Source: Nocardia aobensis NBRC 100429 (GTDB lineage Bacteria; Actinomycetota; Actinomycetes; Mycobacteriales; Mycobacteriaceae). From it: 33,412 bases of DNA. Of the stretch, positions 19,217 through 26,395 are shown piece after piece. The position numbers and the translations under genes are program-made. Position 1 is the stretch's first letter; each line of letters begins with the position of its first letter. The notes under the pieces are model-generated. The model saw nothing but the letters and a program-made list of their open reading frames with translations. It did no database searches and was not told the origin of the DNA. The stretch is taken from the NCBI RefSeq assembly GCF_000308375.1, contig NZ_BAFQ01000120.1:1-33412 (forward strand). Reading direction: 5' to 3'.

Positions 19217-19245
19217 AATATAGAACCCGTTCTAATTTGCAACAA
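19217..19245 (-). promoter_or_regulatory. Promoter of the SDR gene (leaderless type)
   Basis: On the minus strand TTGTTG (19245-19240) and TATATT (19222-19217) are 17 bases apart. A start point about seven bases downstream falls at or next to the ATG (19208), predicting a leaderless mRNA. Both hexamers are embedded in the paired operators. Confidence 0.6.
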
Positions 19246-19251
19246 GTTCTA
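19221..19251. promoter_or_regulatory. Tandem KstR-like operators at the SDR promoter
   Basis: Two elements fit TnnAACnnGTTnnA: TAGAACCCGTTCTA (19221-19234, 6-base arms perfect) and TGCAACAAGTTCTA (19238-19251), centre-to-centre 17 bp. They cover the -35 to -10 region. The pattern is the one I recall for the mycobacterial cholesterol-catabolism repressor KstR. No kstR gene lies in this window, so the cognate regulator is inferred. Confidence 0.65.
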
Positions 19252-19384
19252 GTTTGTCGGACTCGAATCGCGTCGGCCGGGTCGGTTATATTGAGGCCAG
19301 CCCAGCCTCCGGTCGACGCCCGGTCGCCGAGGCTTGTTCGACGTTGACGACTGAGTTGACCACGATGATTGGGGGGCAAGTTCG

Positions 19385-19708
19385 ATGAGCGATCTCACCG
19401 CCGACCAGAGCGCGATCAGCGCGTTCGGGGCGACACATCAGAGCATCGGAACCGAAATCGCCGGCGCGGCCGATATGGACACCGCGACGCACGTAGCCGC
19501 GATGACGCCCGTTTTCGGGCTCATCGGCGCCGACTACCTGGCGATGTTCGCGGCGGCGCAGGTCCTGCATTGCAGCGATGTCAACGACCTGTCGGCCAAA
19601 TGTAATCACTTGGGGCAGTCCGCATTCGGCACCGTCGCGATCCTCGGCGACAACGACGCAGCCGCCGCCGGCGCCCTGGGCGCCATCGGCAACGCGATCG
19701 GAGGCTGA
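19385..19708 (+). CDS. EspC-like small protein, putative type VII secretion-associated
   Basis: This 107-residue protein has no signal peptide and is mostly helical: THQSIGTEIAGAADMD, then GADYLAMFAAAQVLHCSDVNDLSAKCNHLGQSAFGTVAILGDND. The pattern (N-terminal helix beginning near 'AFGATHQSIG', a turn, and a second helix ending in an Asp-rich segment) resembles the ESX-associated EspC/DUF2580 family of excreted proteins. It has no WXG and no clear YxxxD/E signal. Two cysteines (near residues 63 and 72) are unusual for the family. A G-rich site (GGGGGG, 19371-19376) lies eight bases before the ATG, and a TATATT -10-like box occurs at 19287. It is followed after three bases by a large Ala/Gly-rich partner gene. 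Family assignment is by eye. Confidence 0.72.
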   Translation: MSDLTADQSAISAFGATHQSIGTEIAGAADMDTATHVAAMTPVFGLIGADYLAMFAAAQVLHCSDVNDLSAKCNHLGQSAFGTVAILGDNDAAAAGALGAIGNAIGG

Positions 19709-19711
19709 TCG

Positions 19712-21289
19712 GTGCACACCATCGGTTCCGGTACCGACAGCGGCGTCATCGCAGCCCCGGCCGCGCCCGCCGCCGACACTTCACCGATCGCGCCCGCCGC
19801 ACCGGCCTCCCTTCCGGACGACACGCTCGCCTCGGCCGCACAGCAGGGCCCGATCACCGATATCTCACTGCCGCAGCTGCCGCCGGATACACCGCCCGCC
19901 TCGGCACCGGCCTTCACCACCGCGCGGAAAGAGTTCGAGGACAACGGTTCCCACGGAATCGGCGCTCCGCACCTGCCCGGCGGGGGTTCCGGCGCCCCCG
20001 ATGCCGGTGACGGCCACGCCGGAGTGCTCGGCGACGCCGCGTCGCCGTTGCTCGGCGCCGGCCACGACGTGTTGCATCAGGCCGCCGGTGCGCTCGGCGC
20101 AGTACCCGGCGCGCAGCACGTGCTCGACGGCGCCCAGGCCGCACTGAATCAGGCGCCCGCCGCACTCGACGGTGCCGCCGGTGCGGTCCAGCAGGCCGCC
20201 GCCCCGGCCGCCGCGGCAGTGCCGGCGAATCTGCCGCCCATGCCAGCCGATCCGGTGGCCGCGCTGATGAGCGGTATGGCGCTGCCCGCACTGCCGGGGA
20301 TCGACGTGCTGTTCAAACCTTTCCTCGACCTGCTGTCGAGTTTCGGCACCGGTGTGATGGGGGCACTGAATCCGGCCGATCTGCTCAGTCAGTCCTCGCA
20401 GGTCATCCAGAGCGCCATGCAGATCGGCATGGGTGCGATGAAGTCGGTCGAGCAGGTCTGGCAGGGCCAGTCGGCCACCAGCGCCCAGACCGCGGGCCAG
20501 CAGGTGCAGGCCCACGGTGAGGACGCCAGCCAGCGTGGCTTCGACATCTCGAAACTCACCGACGAGGCCGCGGCGGTGGTGCAGCGCGGCAACGTCCAGC
20601 TCACTCAGGTCGCCCAGTCCTTCGCGACCCAGGCCGGCGCGCTCGCTCCCGTCGCCTTCACTCCCCCGGGCCAGGCCACGCTGATCGCCGCGGCCACCGA
20701 ACATCTCGGCCAGGCGGTCACGATCGTGAACGCCACCCGCGGCGAATTGGGTGGCTACACAGGCCAATTGGCGAACGTGGTCAACCAGCTCGCCGGCCAG
20801 TACGCACCGCAGGCGGCCGATGCCGCGCAGGCGGTGGCGCAGAACGTCGGGCAGCCGATCGTGGAGCAGGCCCAGAGCCTGCTGTCGGGCGGCGGCGCGG
20901 ACACCCAGGCCGCCGGTCTCGGTGACCTGAGCGGCTCCGGGCTGTCGGGGACTTCGACGCATGCCAGCGCCTTCGGCGGTAACGGCGCGCACCCGGGTTC
21001 GATGAGCGGCAGTGGCGGTGGCGCGCTGAGCGGCCTCACGGGAGGACTCGGCGGCACCGCGTCCGGTGGCGGCGCGGCGGCCAAGCCCGGCCTCGGGTCC
21101 GCGGTGCCCGGCGGCCGCCCCGGGATCCCGGGGATGCCGTTCGGCCCCGGCATGCCCGGTATGCCCGGCCAGGGCACGCCCGGTTCGGGTTTCATGGGCG
21201 GCGGCACACCCGGTGCGGCCGGGCAGCCAGCGCAACGCCGACGACGATCGCGGCCGCACGGTGCAGAACTATCAGAGCCTCACCGGTAA
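19712..21289 (+). CDS. Ala/Gly/Pro-rich putative type VII substrate/partner, 3' end frameshifted
   Basis: As read, the frame gives 525 residues from GTG 19712 (GGAGG seven bases upstream, three bases after the EspC-like stop). Residues 1-120 are Ala/Pro-rich and disordered. Residues 120-180 hold Ala/Gln helices, and residues about 185-395 a helical domain (FKPFLDLLSSFGTGVMGALNP, VIQSAMQIGMGAMKSVEQVW). A Gly/Met/Pro-rich tail (MPGMPGQGTPGSGFMGGG) resembles ESX substrates such as EspA/EspB/EspK in style rather than clear homology. The last 18 or so codons lose GC at third positions and read as an Arg-rich tail. The native C-terminus continues in the +1 frame to 21388, so the true product was probably about 558 residues. 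No signal peptide is present. Confidence 0.75.
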   Translation: MHTIGSGTDSGVIAAPAAPAADTSPIAPAAPASLPDDTLASAAQQGPITDISLPQLPPDTPPASAPAFTTARKEFEDNGSHGIGAPHLPGGGSGAPDAGDGHAGVLGDAASPLLGAGHDVLHQAAGALGAVPGAQHVLDGAQAALNQAPAALDGAAGAVQQAAAPAAAAVPANLPPMPADPVAALMSGMALPALPGIDVLFKPFLDLLSSFGTGVMGALNPADLLSQSSQVIQSAMQIGMGAMKSVEQVWQGQSATSAQTAGQQVQAHGEDASQRGFDISKLTDEAAAVVQRGNVQLTQVAQSFATQAGALAPVAFTPPGQATLIAAATEHLGQAVTIVNATRGELGGYTGQLANVVNQLAGQYAPQAADAAQAVAQNVGQPIVEQAQSLLSGGGADTQAAGLGDLSGSGLSGTSTHASAFGGNGAHPGSMSGSGGGALSGLTGGLGGTASGGGAAAKPGLGSAVPGGRPGIPGMPFGPGMPGMPGQGTPGSGFMGGGTPGAAGQPAQRRRRSRPHGAELSEPHR

Positions 21290-21388
21290 CACCGACCTCA
21301 CCGGCCCGCTGGGAGAGACCACGCCCGAGGTCATCGGCCAGACCCATTCCGACGAGCTCATCAGCGATTACGAGAACGACCAGCTCTG
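21231..21388 (+). pseudogene. Displaced C-terminal segment of the frameshifted type VII-like gene
   Basis: In the +1 frame the sequence from about 21234 reads NADDDRGRTVQNYQSLTG, then TGPLGETTPEVIGQ, and ends SDYENDQL with TGA at 21386-21388. Third positions here are almost all G or C, whereas the continuing upstream frame is A-rich at third positions. The acidic ending with 'GPLGETTPEVIG' resembles C-termini of actinobacterial ESX-associated proteins that end '...LIGE(L/I)P..APPVIG'. A one-base insertion or two-base deletion near 21220-21236 (simplest: extra C at 21233) would join it to the upstream gene. It has no start or ribosome site of its own. Confidence 0.65.
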
Positions 21389-21425
21389 ATCGCCGCGGCA
21401 CGGCAGCCGCACCATCGCACCGGAG

Positions 21426-21451
21426 TGGCCCGGACCGTACGGTCCGGGCCA
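21426..21451 (+). terminator. Strong palindromic terminator after the type VII-like pair
   Basis: A perfect 26-bp inverted repeat begins TGGCCCGGACCG, has GTAC at its centre, and is followed by ATTCCG. It lies 38 bases past the TGA that ends the displaced C-terminal segment, which also supports that TGA as the original gene end. Confidence 0.75.
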
Positions 21452-21472
21452 TTCCGCGTCGGGAGCCGGACT

Positions 21473-21486
21473 TAGAACAGGTTCAT
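21473..21486. promoter_or_regulatory. Weaker KstR-like element upstream of the LLM oxidoreductase
   Basis: TAGAACAGGTTCAT keeps the GAAC-nn-GTTC core and the left flank of the nearby operators but misses the final A. It lies 76 bp upstream of the perfect copy, so it may be an auxiliary site or coincidence. Confidence 0.35.
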
Positions 21487-21548
21487 TCGACCGATCAGTG
21501 GCCGAACTCGGGACAACGCCCTGCCTATCCCACTAGGATCGCCAGCAC

Positions 21549-21568
21549 AACTAGAATCTGTTCTAGTT
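21549..21568. promoter_or_regulatory. KstR-like operator of the LLM oxidoreductase gene
   Basis: AACTAGAA-TCTG-TTCTAGTT is a perfect inverted repeat with 8-base arms, 30 bases before the ATG. Its 18-base core differs at only three positions from the site at the SDR promoter (TAGAAyCyGTTCTArTTT). TAGAAT inside it could serve as a -10 box, so binding would block transcription. Confidence 0.65.
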
Positions 21569-21598
21569 TCATATCGGCAACACCCGAGAGGACCACCG

Positions 21599-22468
21599 AT
21601 GCGTTTCACCTACGCGGAGGCGATGACCGATCCGGCGCACTACGTACCGCTGGCACAGGCCGCGGAGGCGGCCGGATTCCACAGTATGACCATCGCCGAC
21701 AGCGTCGCCTATCCCGCGGAGTCGGATTCGACCTACCCGTACACCCCGGACGGCAACCGGGAATTCCTCGACGGTAAGCCGTTCATCGAGGCGTTCATCC
21801 TCTCCGCGGCGCTGGCCGCGGTGACCACGACGCTGCGGTTCACGCCCTTCGTGGTGAAGCTGCCGATCCGCCCGCCGGTGCTGGTCGCCAAACAGGCCGC
21901 CTCCCTCGCCTACCTCAGCGGCAACCGGTTCTCGCTGGGCGTCGGCATCAGCCCGTGGCCCGAGGACTTCCAGATCATGGGCGTGCCGTTCGAGCGACGC
22001 GGCAAGCGCATGGACGAATGCATCGAAATCGTCCGCGGCCTCTCCCGTGGCGAGTACTTCGAATACCACGGCGAGTTCTACGACATCCCGAAGATCAAGA
22101 TCACCCCGGGCGCCACCGAACCGCTGCCGATCCTGGTCGGCGGGCACAGCGATGCCGCGCTGCGACGCGCCGTGCACCTGTGCGACGGCTGGATGCACGC
22201 CGGCGGCGATCCCGAGGATCTCGACCGCATGCTCGCCCGGCTGAACGAATTGCGTTCCGAGCGTGACGCATCCACGCCGTTCGAGATCCACGCGGCCTCG
22301 CTGGACGCCTACACCACCGACGGCATCAAGCGGCTCGAGGACAAGGGCGTCACCGATGTGATCGTCGGCTTCCGCTACCCGTACGTCGCCGGCGACGACA
22401 CCGAACCGCTCGCGGACAAGATCGCGCATCTGGAGAAGTACGCGGAGAAGGTCATCGCCAAGGTGTGA
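21599..22468 (+). CDS. LLM-class (luciferase-like) probable F420-dependent oxidoreductase
   Basis: This 289-residue flavin/F420-type TIM-barrel oxidoreductase has family segments YVPLAQAAEAAGFHSMTIADSV near the N-terminus, VAKQAASLAYLSGNRFSLGVGISPWPEDF in the middle, RGKRMDECIEIVRGL, and PLPILVGGHSDAALRRAV. The substrate is unknown; many actinobacterial paralogues act on hydride transfers in lipid or steroid pathways. GAGAGGA precedes the ATG by six bases. The operator it shares with the SDR gene suggests common control. It converges with mdh (25-base gap). Confidence 0.92.
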   Translation: MRFTYAEAMTDPAHYVPLAQAAEAAGFHSMTIADSVAYPAESDSTYPYTPDGNREFLDGKPFIEAFILSAALAAVTTTLRFTPFVVKLPIRPPVLVAKQAASLAYLSGNRFSLGVGISPWPEDFQIMGVPFERRGKRMDECIEIVRGLSRGEYFEYHGEFYDIPKIKITPGATEPLPILVGGHSDAALRRAVHLCDGWMHAGGDPEDLDRMLARLNELRSERDASTPFEIHAASLDAYTTDGIKRLEDKGVTDVIVGFRYPYVAGDDTEPLADKIAHLEKYAEKVIAKV

Positions 22469-22493
22469 TCGGCAGCGCGAGCGGTCGATCGGC

Positions 22494-23501
22494 TCAGCCC
22501 CGCTTGGCGAAGCCGAGATCGATCACCGCCTCGCGCTCGGCCGCGAGTTCGGCGACGCTGAGATCGATACGCTCACGCGAGAATTCGCCGATTTCCAGAT
22601 CCGGCACGATCGAGTACTCACCACCGGCGCACGTCACCGGGAACGAACTGATGAGCCCGTCCGGCACCCCGTAGGAGCCGTCGGAGGGCACCGCCATCGA
22701 CACCCAGTCACCGGCCGCGGTGCCCAGCACCCAATCGTGGATGTGGTCGATGGCCGCACTCGCCGCACTGGCCGCCGAGGACGCTCCGCGTGCGGCGATG
22801 ATCGCGGTACCGCGCTGCTGGACGGTGGGGATGAAGGTCTCGCGCACCCAGGCCGGATCGTCGATCACTCGATCGGCCGGCCGCCCGCCGATCAGCGTGT
22901 GGCTGATATCCGGATACTGCGTCGCGGAGTGGTTGCCCCACACCGTCATTCGCGTGATCGACGAGCCCGGGGCGCCACTGCGCGCCGCGAGCTGGGCGAT
23001 GGCCCGGTTGTGGTCGAGGCGGGTCAGCGCGGTGAAGCGCGCCGCCGGCACGTCGGGCGCATTGCTCATGGCGATGAAGGCGTTGGTATTGGCCGGATTT
23101 CCGACCACCAGCACCTTCACATCGTCGGCCGCACTGGCGTTGATGGCGGCCCCCTGATCGGTGAAGATCGGGCCGTTGGCCGCCAGCAGATCCGAACGCT
23201 CCATCCCGGCGGTGCGCGGGCGGGCGCCGACCAGGACGGCGACCGAGGCGCCGTCGAATCCCACCCACGGATCGTCGCTGATGTCGATCGATTCGAGCAA
23301 CGGGAAAGCGCCGTCCTCGAGCTCCATCGCCACCCCTTCGACGGCGCCGACGGCCGCCGGGATCTCCAGCAACCGCAGCCGCACCGGTGTCCGCGGCCCG
23401 AGCATGGCGCCGGAGGCGATGCGGAACAGCAGCCCGTAGGCAATCTGACCGGCGGCTCCGGTGACGGTGACGGTCACGGGCGTGCGGGCGGCATTGCTCA
23501 C
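22494..23501 (-). CDS. mdh: Malate dehydrogenase (NAD)
   Basis: This is a 335-residue enzyme of the TCA cycle converting malate and oxaloacetate. It shows the nucleotide-binding GAAGQIA (15-21), substrate arginines R96 and R102 in the mobile loop ([14 protein letters not shown]), RLDHNRA with R161 and D163, and the catalytic H191 in [12 protein letters not shown]. It belongs to the cytosolic-type MDH group. The GTG start has AAGGAG six bases upstream, an excellent site. It is slightly longer than the roughly 329-residue norm. Confidence 0.96.
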   Translation of the reverse strand: MSNAARTPVTVTVTGAAGQIAYGLLFRIASGAMLGPRTPVRLRLLEIPAAVGAVEGVAMELEDGAFPLLESIDISDDPWVGFDGASVAVLVGARPRTAGMERSDLLAANGPIFTDQGAAINASAADDVKVLVVGNPANTNAFIAMSNAPDVPAARFTALTRLDHNRAIAQLAARSGAPGSSITRMTVWGNHSATQYPDISHTLIGGRPADRVIDDPAWVRETFIPTVQQRGTAIIAARGASSAASAASAAIDHIHDWVLGTAAGDWVSMAVPSDGSYGVPDGLISSFPVTCAGGEYSIVPDLEIGEFSRERIDLSVAELAAEREAVIDLGFAKRG

Positions 23502-23644
23502 GACAACTCCTTGTTCACGAGAACTCGACGGTCGGCTTCGATCTTCACCCTAACGACCCTCACCGGCCGAAACCCGTCACCGTGAGCAACCAGACAGCTC
23601 GAGCGAATCCCTACCGTCGCGCAACCGTTTTCGGCAATCCGTCC

Positions 23645-23660
23645 GGCGGGCTCGCCCGCC
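23645..23660. repeat. Short GC hairpin upstream of mdh
   Basis: GGCGGG-CTCG-CCCGCC is a perfect 6-bp stem with a 4-base loop. It lies between the small secreted-protein gene and mdh, just beyond the hairpin at 23674-23706, and may reinforce termination. Confidence 0.4.
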
Positions 23661-23673
23661 ACCTGCACACACG

Positions 23674-23706
23674 GAAGGGGCGCCACCCCTCCGGCGGCAC
23701 CCCTTC
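23674..23706 (-). terminator. Hairpin after the 59-residue secreted protein gene
   Basis: GAAGGGG and CCCCTTC form the outer 7-bp stem, with inner GCC/GGC pairing, starting 11 bases past the stop codon of the small gene on the minus strand. There is no T-run. Confidence 0.55.
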
Positions 23707-23716
23707 TCGTGACAGC

Positions 23717-23896
23717 TCAGATGCACCAGACGACACTGCCCAAGGGGAAGCAGATCGCGACGGAACCGTCGATGTCGCTCGCCGTCGGAGAGGTACCCGA
23801 TGGGGTCGCGGCAGACGCTGCGGGGGCTACGACAGCACCGAGGGCCACTGCGATGGCGGCAACCGCGGCTGCTTTGCGGAATTTGATGGTATGCAT
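23717..23896 (-). CDS. Small secreted peptide (59 residues) with two cysteines
   Basis: ATG at 23896 is preceded by GAAGGG at six bases. The product is MHTIKFRKAAAVAAIAVALG followed by AVVAPAASA, a textbook signal peptide with an AxA site; predicted cleavage after residue 29 leaves about 30 residues. The mature peptide starts ATPSGTSPTASDIDGS and ends VAICFPLGSVVWCI, with C49 and C58 positioned for a disulfide-closed 10-residue loop at the very C-terminus. I recall similar short secreted proteins ending in 'CFPLGS..(W/I)C' from Nocardia, but their function is unknown. A hairpin follows the gene. It is flanked by mdh and a membrane protein gene, both on the same strand. Confidence 0.75.
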   Translation of the reverse strand: MHTIKFRKAAAVAAIAVALGAVVAPAASAATPSGTSPTASDIDGSVAICFPLGSVVWCI

Positions 23897-24204
23897 GGCG
23901 AACCCTTCGTTTTCGAACTCTCCGATCGTGAAAAACTTGCGACTCTCAGTGTTCGCTGTGCGACTCGGTATTTCCAGACATGAAAGGCGTCAAACCAGGG
24001 GTTGCGGGATACCGGTGTGGTCACAGACCTGGCCAGACGCCCAGATTCACGGTCGACGAAGTAAGCCGAGAGGTTGCCCACCGGGACGAATGCGAAACGT
24101 GCTTCCATTCACCTGTTGGCGACCCCGTTACGAAACCGTGACCACATATCGTCCGCACGGCTCCCCCAAGCGACGAACTATGCCCGATTCATCCCGAACA
24201 GCGA
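23897..24204. other. 308-base intergenic region upstream of the small secreted gene
   Basis: No convincing gene on either strand: the open frames here have poor codon bias and no ribosome sites. The GC content is visibly lower than in neighbouring genes. It contains GTTAC (24127-24131) and GTGAC (24138-24142), an 11-bp-spaced direct repeat of the GTNAC type, and TGTGGTCACA (24016-24025). A clear -10/-35 pair for the small gene was not found. Confidence 0.45.
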
Positions 24205-24861
24205 TCAGGAGGTGATGTCGCGACTCAGCGTCGCGATATCGCTGTCGCTCAGCCGCACCGGCTGCACGATGTCGCGCGCCCGCACCAGTTGCACCGCCCG
24301 ATACAGCGGCCGCTCCTCCAGCCCGGCGTCACGAGCCTCGGCCCGCAACTGCCCGACCAGCAATCCGGACAATGCCAGCGCGGCGGCCAGCTCCGCGGAC
24401 GAGAGCGCGTCGGCGAGTGTGCGCAACCCCAGGATGTGCAGTTCGCGTCCGCTGCCGGCATCGGTGTACATCGCCAGCGGCACGGTCTGGGTCCGGCCAC
24501 CGGCGGTGATCCGCAGCGCGATCCGGCTCAGCCGTCCCGGGTACACGAGCACCTCGACACCCGACGCCGCGGCAACGTCGAGCCGTCGCCGGCCCACCAG
24601 CGTCCGAGCCTCGAGCACCGTGCCCGACAACCACATTCGCCGCCGCCGGATCGCCAGCGCGTAGATCGCCGTCGGCGCGCCGAGCACCCCGCCGACCACG
24701 ACACCGGCCGGCCAGCTCACGACCAGCCCCACCACCGCGCCCACGACGACACCCGCGCCGATCGCGCCCAGCGCCAGCCGCCGCAACGTCGGCGCGTACA
24801 ACTCGGGGGCGATGAGGTCGAGGCCGACCGGTTGCGGCGCCGCGGAATTCGCGTCGTTCAC
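24205..24861 (-). CDS. Two-helix membrane protein with a cytoplasmic beta-rich domain, unknown function
   Basis: This 218-residue protein has two adjacent membrane helices (about residues 29-49 and 51-70, LALGAIGAGVVVGAVVGLVV and AGVVVGGVLGAPTAIYALAI) followed by an Arg-rich stop-transfer. Next is a PH-like beta segment (LSGTVLEARTLVGRRRLDVA, RIALRITAGGRTQTVPLAMY) and a helical C-terminus. I cannot assign a function. The start is GTG with a weak ribosome site. It lies 91 bases downstream of hisS on the same strand and may be read from the hisS promoter. Confidence 0.8.
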   Translation of the reverse strand: MNDANSAAPQPVGLDLIAPELYAPTLRRLALGAIGAGVVVGAVVGLVVSWPAGVVVGGVLGAPTAIYALAIRRRRMWLSGTVLEARTLVGRRRLDVAAASGVEVLVYPGRLSRIALRITAGGRTQTVPLAMYTDAGSGRELHILGLRTLADALSSAELAAALALSGLLVGQLRAEARDAGLEERPLYRAVQLVRARDIVQPVRLSDSDIATLSRDITS

Positions 24862-24952
24862 GAGGCCGCGCTCATCCGCGTGCGCCGGGCCGGGCCGGCC
24901 GCTGACCGGAAACGGATGCGCGCCACGGGATTCGAGACATCCTCGGACCGTA

Positions 24953-26230
24953 CTACCGTTGCCCGGCCAGCGCCGCCGACACCTGCGCCACGACCTCGGC
25001 GAGCGGGATCTGACGCTGGTCGCCGGAGCCGAGGTCCTTCAAGCCCACCTGTTCGTCGGCCAGATCACGGTCGCCGAGGACCAGCGCGAAGGCCGCACCG
25101 GACCGGTCGGCCGCCTTCATCGCGCCCTTCACGCCGCGTCCACCGTAGGCCAGATCGACCCGGATCCCGGCCGCGCGCAGTTCGGCCGCGAGCACGACCA
25201 GCCGGGCCATCGCGGCCTCCCCCAGCGGCACGCCGAACACGTCGACCCGCGCCGGTTCGCCCGCGGCCTTACCCTCGGCCCGCAGTGCCAGCATGGTGCG
25301 GTCGACGCCGAGTCCGAACCCGATCCCGGACAGCGGCTGGCCGCCCAGTTCCGCCATCAGCCCGTCGTAGCGGCCACCGCCGCCGATACCGGACTGCGCG
25401 CCGAGGCCGTCGTGGACGAACTCGAAGGTGGTCTTGGTGTAGTAGTCCAGGCCACGCACCATGCGTGGATTGATCACGTACGGCACGCTGAGCGCGTCCA
25501 GGTGGCCCAGCACCTGCTCGAAGTGGGCCTTCGCGGAGTCGGAGAGGTGGTCGAGCATCAGCGGCGCGTCGGCGGTCAGGGCGCGGACCTCCTTGCGCTT
25601 GTCGTCGAGCACCCGCAGCGGGTTGATCTCGGCGCGCCGGCGGGTGTCCTCGTCCAGCGGCAGCGCGAACAGGAATTCCTGCAGCAGTTCCCGATACTGC
25701 GGCCGGCAGGTCTCGTCGCCGAGCGAGGTGATCTCGAGCCGGAAGCCCTCGAGTCCCAGCGACCGGAAGCCCGCGTCGGCGACGGCGATCACCTCGGCGT
25801 CCAGCGCCGGATCGTCGACGCCGATCGCCTCCACGCCCACCTGCTGCAACTGCCGGTAGCGACCGGCCTGGGGCCGCTCGTAGCGGAAGAACGGGCCGGA
25901 ATAGCACAGTTTGACCGGCAGCTGGCCGCGGTCGAGTCCGTGTTCGATCACCGCCCGCATGACGCCCGCGGTGCCTTCCGGCCGCAGGGTCACACTGCGT
26001 TCGCCGCGGTCGGCGAAGGTGTACATCTCCTTGGTGACCACATCGGTCGATTCACCCACCCCGCGCGCGAACAGCGCGGTGTCCTCGAAGACCGGCAACT
26101 CCACATGCCCGTATCCGGCCAGTCGCGCGGCGCGCACGAGGCCGTCCCGTACGGCGACGAACTCCGCCGAGGCGGGCGGCACATATTCCGGAATCCCTTT
26201 CGGGGCGGTGAAGCTGCTGGTCTTGGTCAC
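24953..26230 (-). CDS. hisS: Histidyl-tRNA synthetase
   Basis: This 425-residue class II synthetase is of normal bacterial length. It contains [17 protein letters not shown], motif 2 [23 protein letters not shown], the histidine-binding [12 protein letters not shown] and [14 protein letters not shown], motif 3 [15 protein letters not shown] and a C-terminal anticodon-binding domain ([15 protein letters not shown] to [18 protein letters not shown]). The start is GTG ([12 protein letters not shown]). The frame stays open upstream through the divergent ppiB region but carries no coding signal there. It is divergent from ppiB, as in M. tuberculosis (Rv2580c/Rv2582). No T-box leader was seen in the 165-base intergenic region. 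Confidence 0.97.
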   Translation of the reverse strand: MTKTSSFTAPKGIPEYVPPASAEFVAVRDGLVRAARLAGYGHVELPVFEDTALFARGVGESTDVVTKEMYTFADRGERSVTLRPEGTAGVMRAVIEHGLDRGQLPVKLCYSGPFFRYERPQAGRYRQLQQVGVEAIGVDDPALDAEVIAVADAGFRSLGLEGFRLEITSLGDETCRPQYRELLQEFLFALPLDEDTRRRAEINPLRVLDDKRKEVRALTADAPLMLDHLSDSAKAHFEQVLGHLDALSVPYVINPRMVRGLDYYTKTTFEFVHDGLGAQSGIGGGGRYDGLMAELGGQPLSGIGFGLGVDRTMLALRAEGKAAGEPARVDVFGVPLGEAAMARLVVLAAELRAAGIRVDLAYGGRGVKGAMKAADRSGAAFALVLGDRDLADEQVGLKDLGSGDQRQIPLAEVVAQVSAALAGQR

Positions 26231-26395
26231 AATGGTCCAGTTTCCCCCACCCGGACACGGCAAGTCCAACCGGTTCGCCCTCCACCGAGCCGAGCTGGGC
26301 AATTGTACGGAACGATCGGGGGAAGTTAGGGGTCGTCTCAGGAAGTGATGGCACACTCTTATGCCGATACGCAACCGACACGGGAGGACCGGGTA

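Noticed and set aside
24016..24025. TGTGGTCACA as a CRP/cAMP receptor site
   Set aside because: It lacks the N6 spacing of TGTGA-N6-TCACA and is not a true palindrome; there is no promoter evidence next to it.
23827..24108. A 93-residue minus-strand frame between the small secreted gene and the membrane protein
   Set aside because: It overlaps the small gene in another frame, has poor third-position GC and no ribosome site, while the secreted-peptide frame has a signal peptide and a good ribosome site.
26231..26395. A T-box or other amino-acid-responsive leader for hisS
   Set aside because: No specifier loop, T-box core sequence or antiterminator/terminator pair could be recognised in the 165-base gap.
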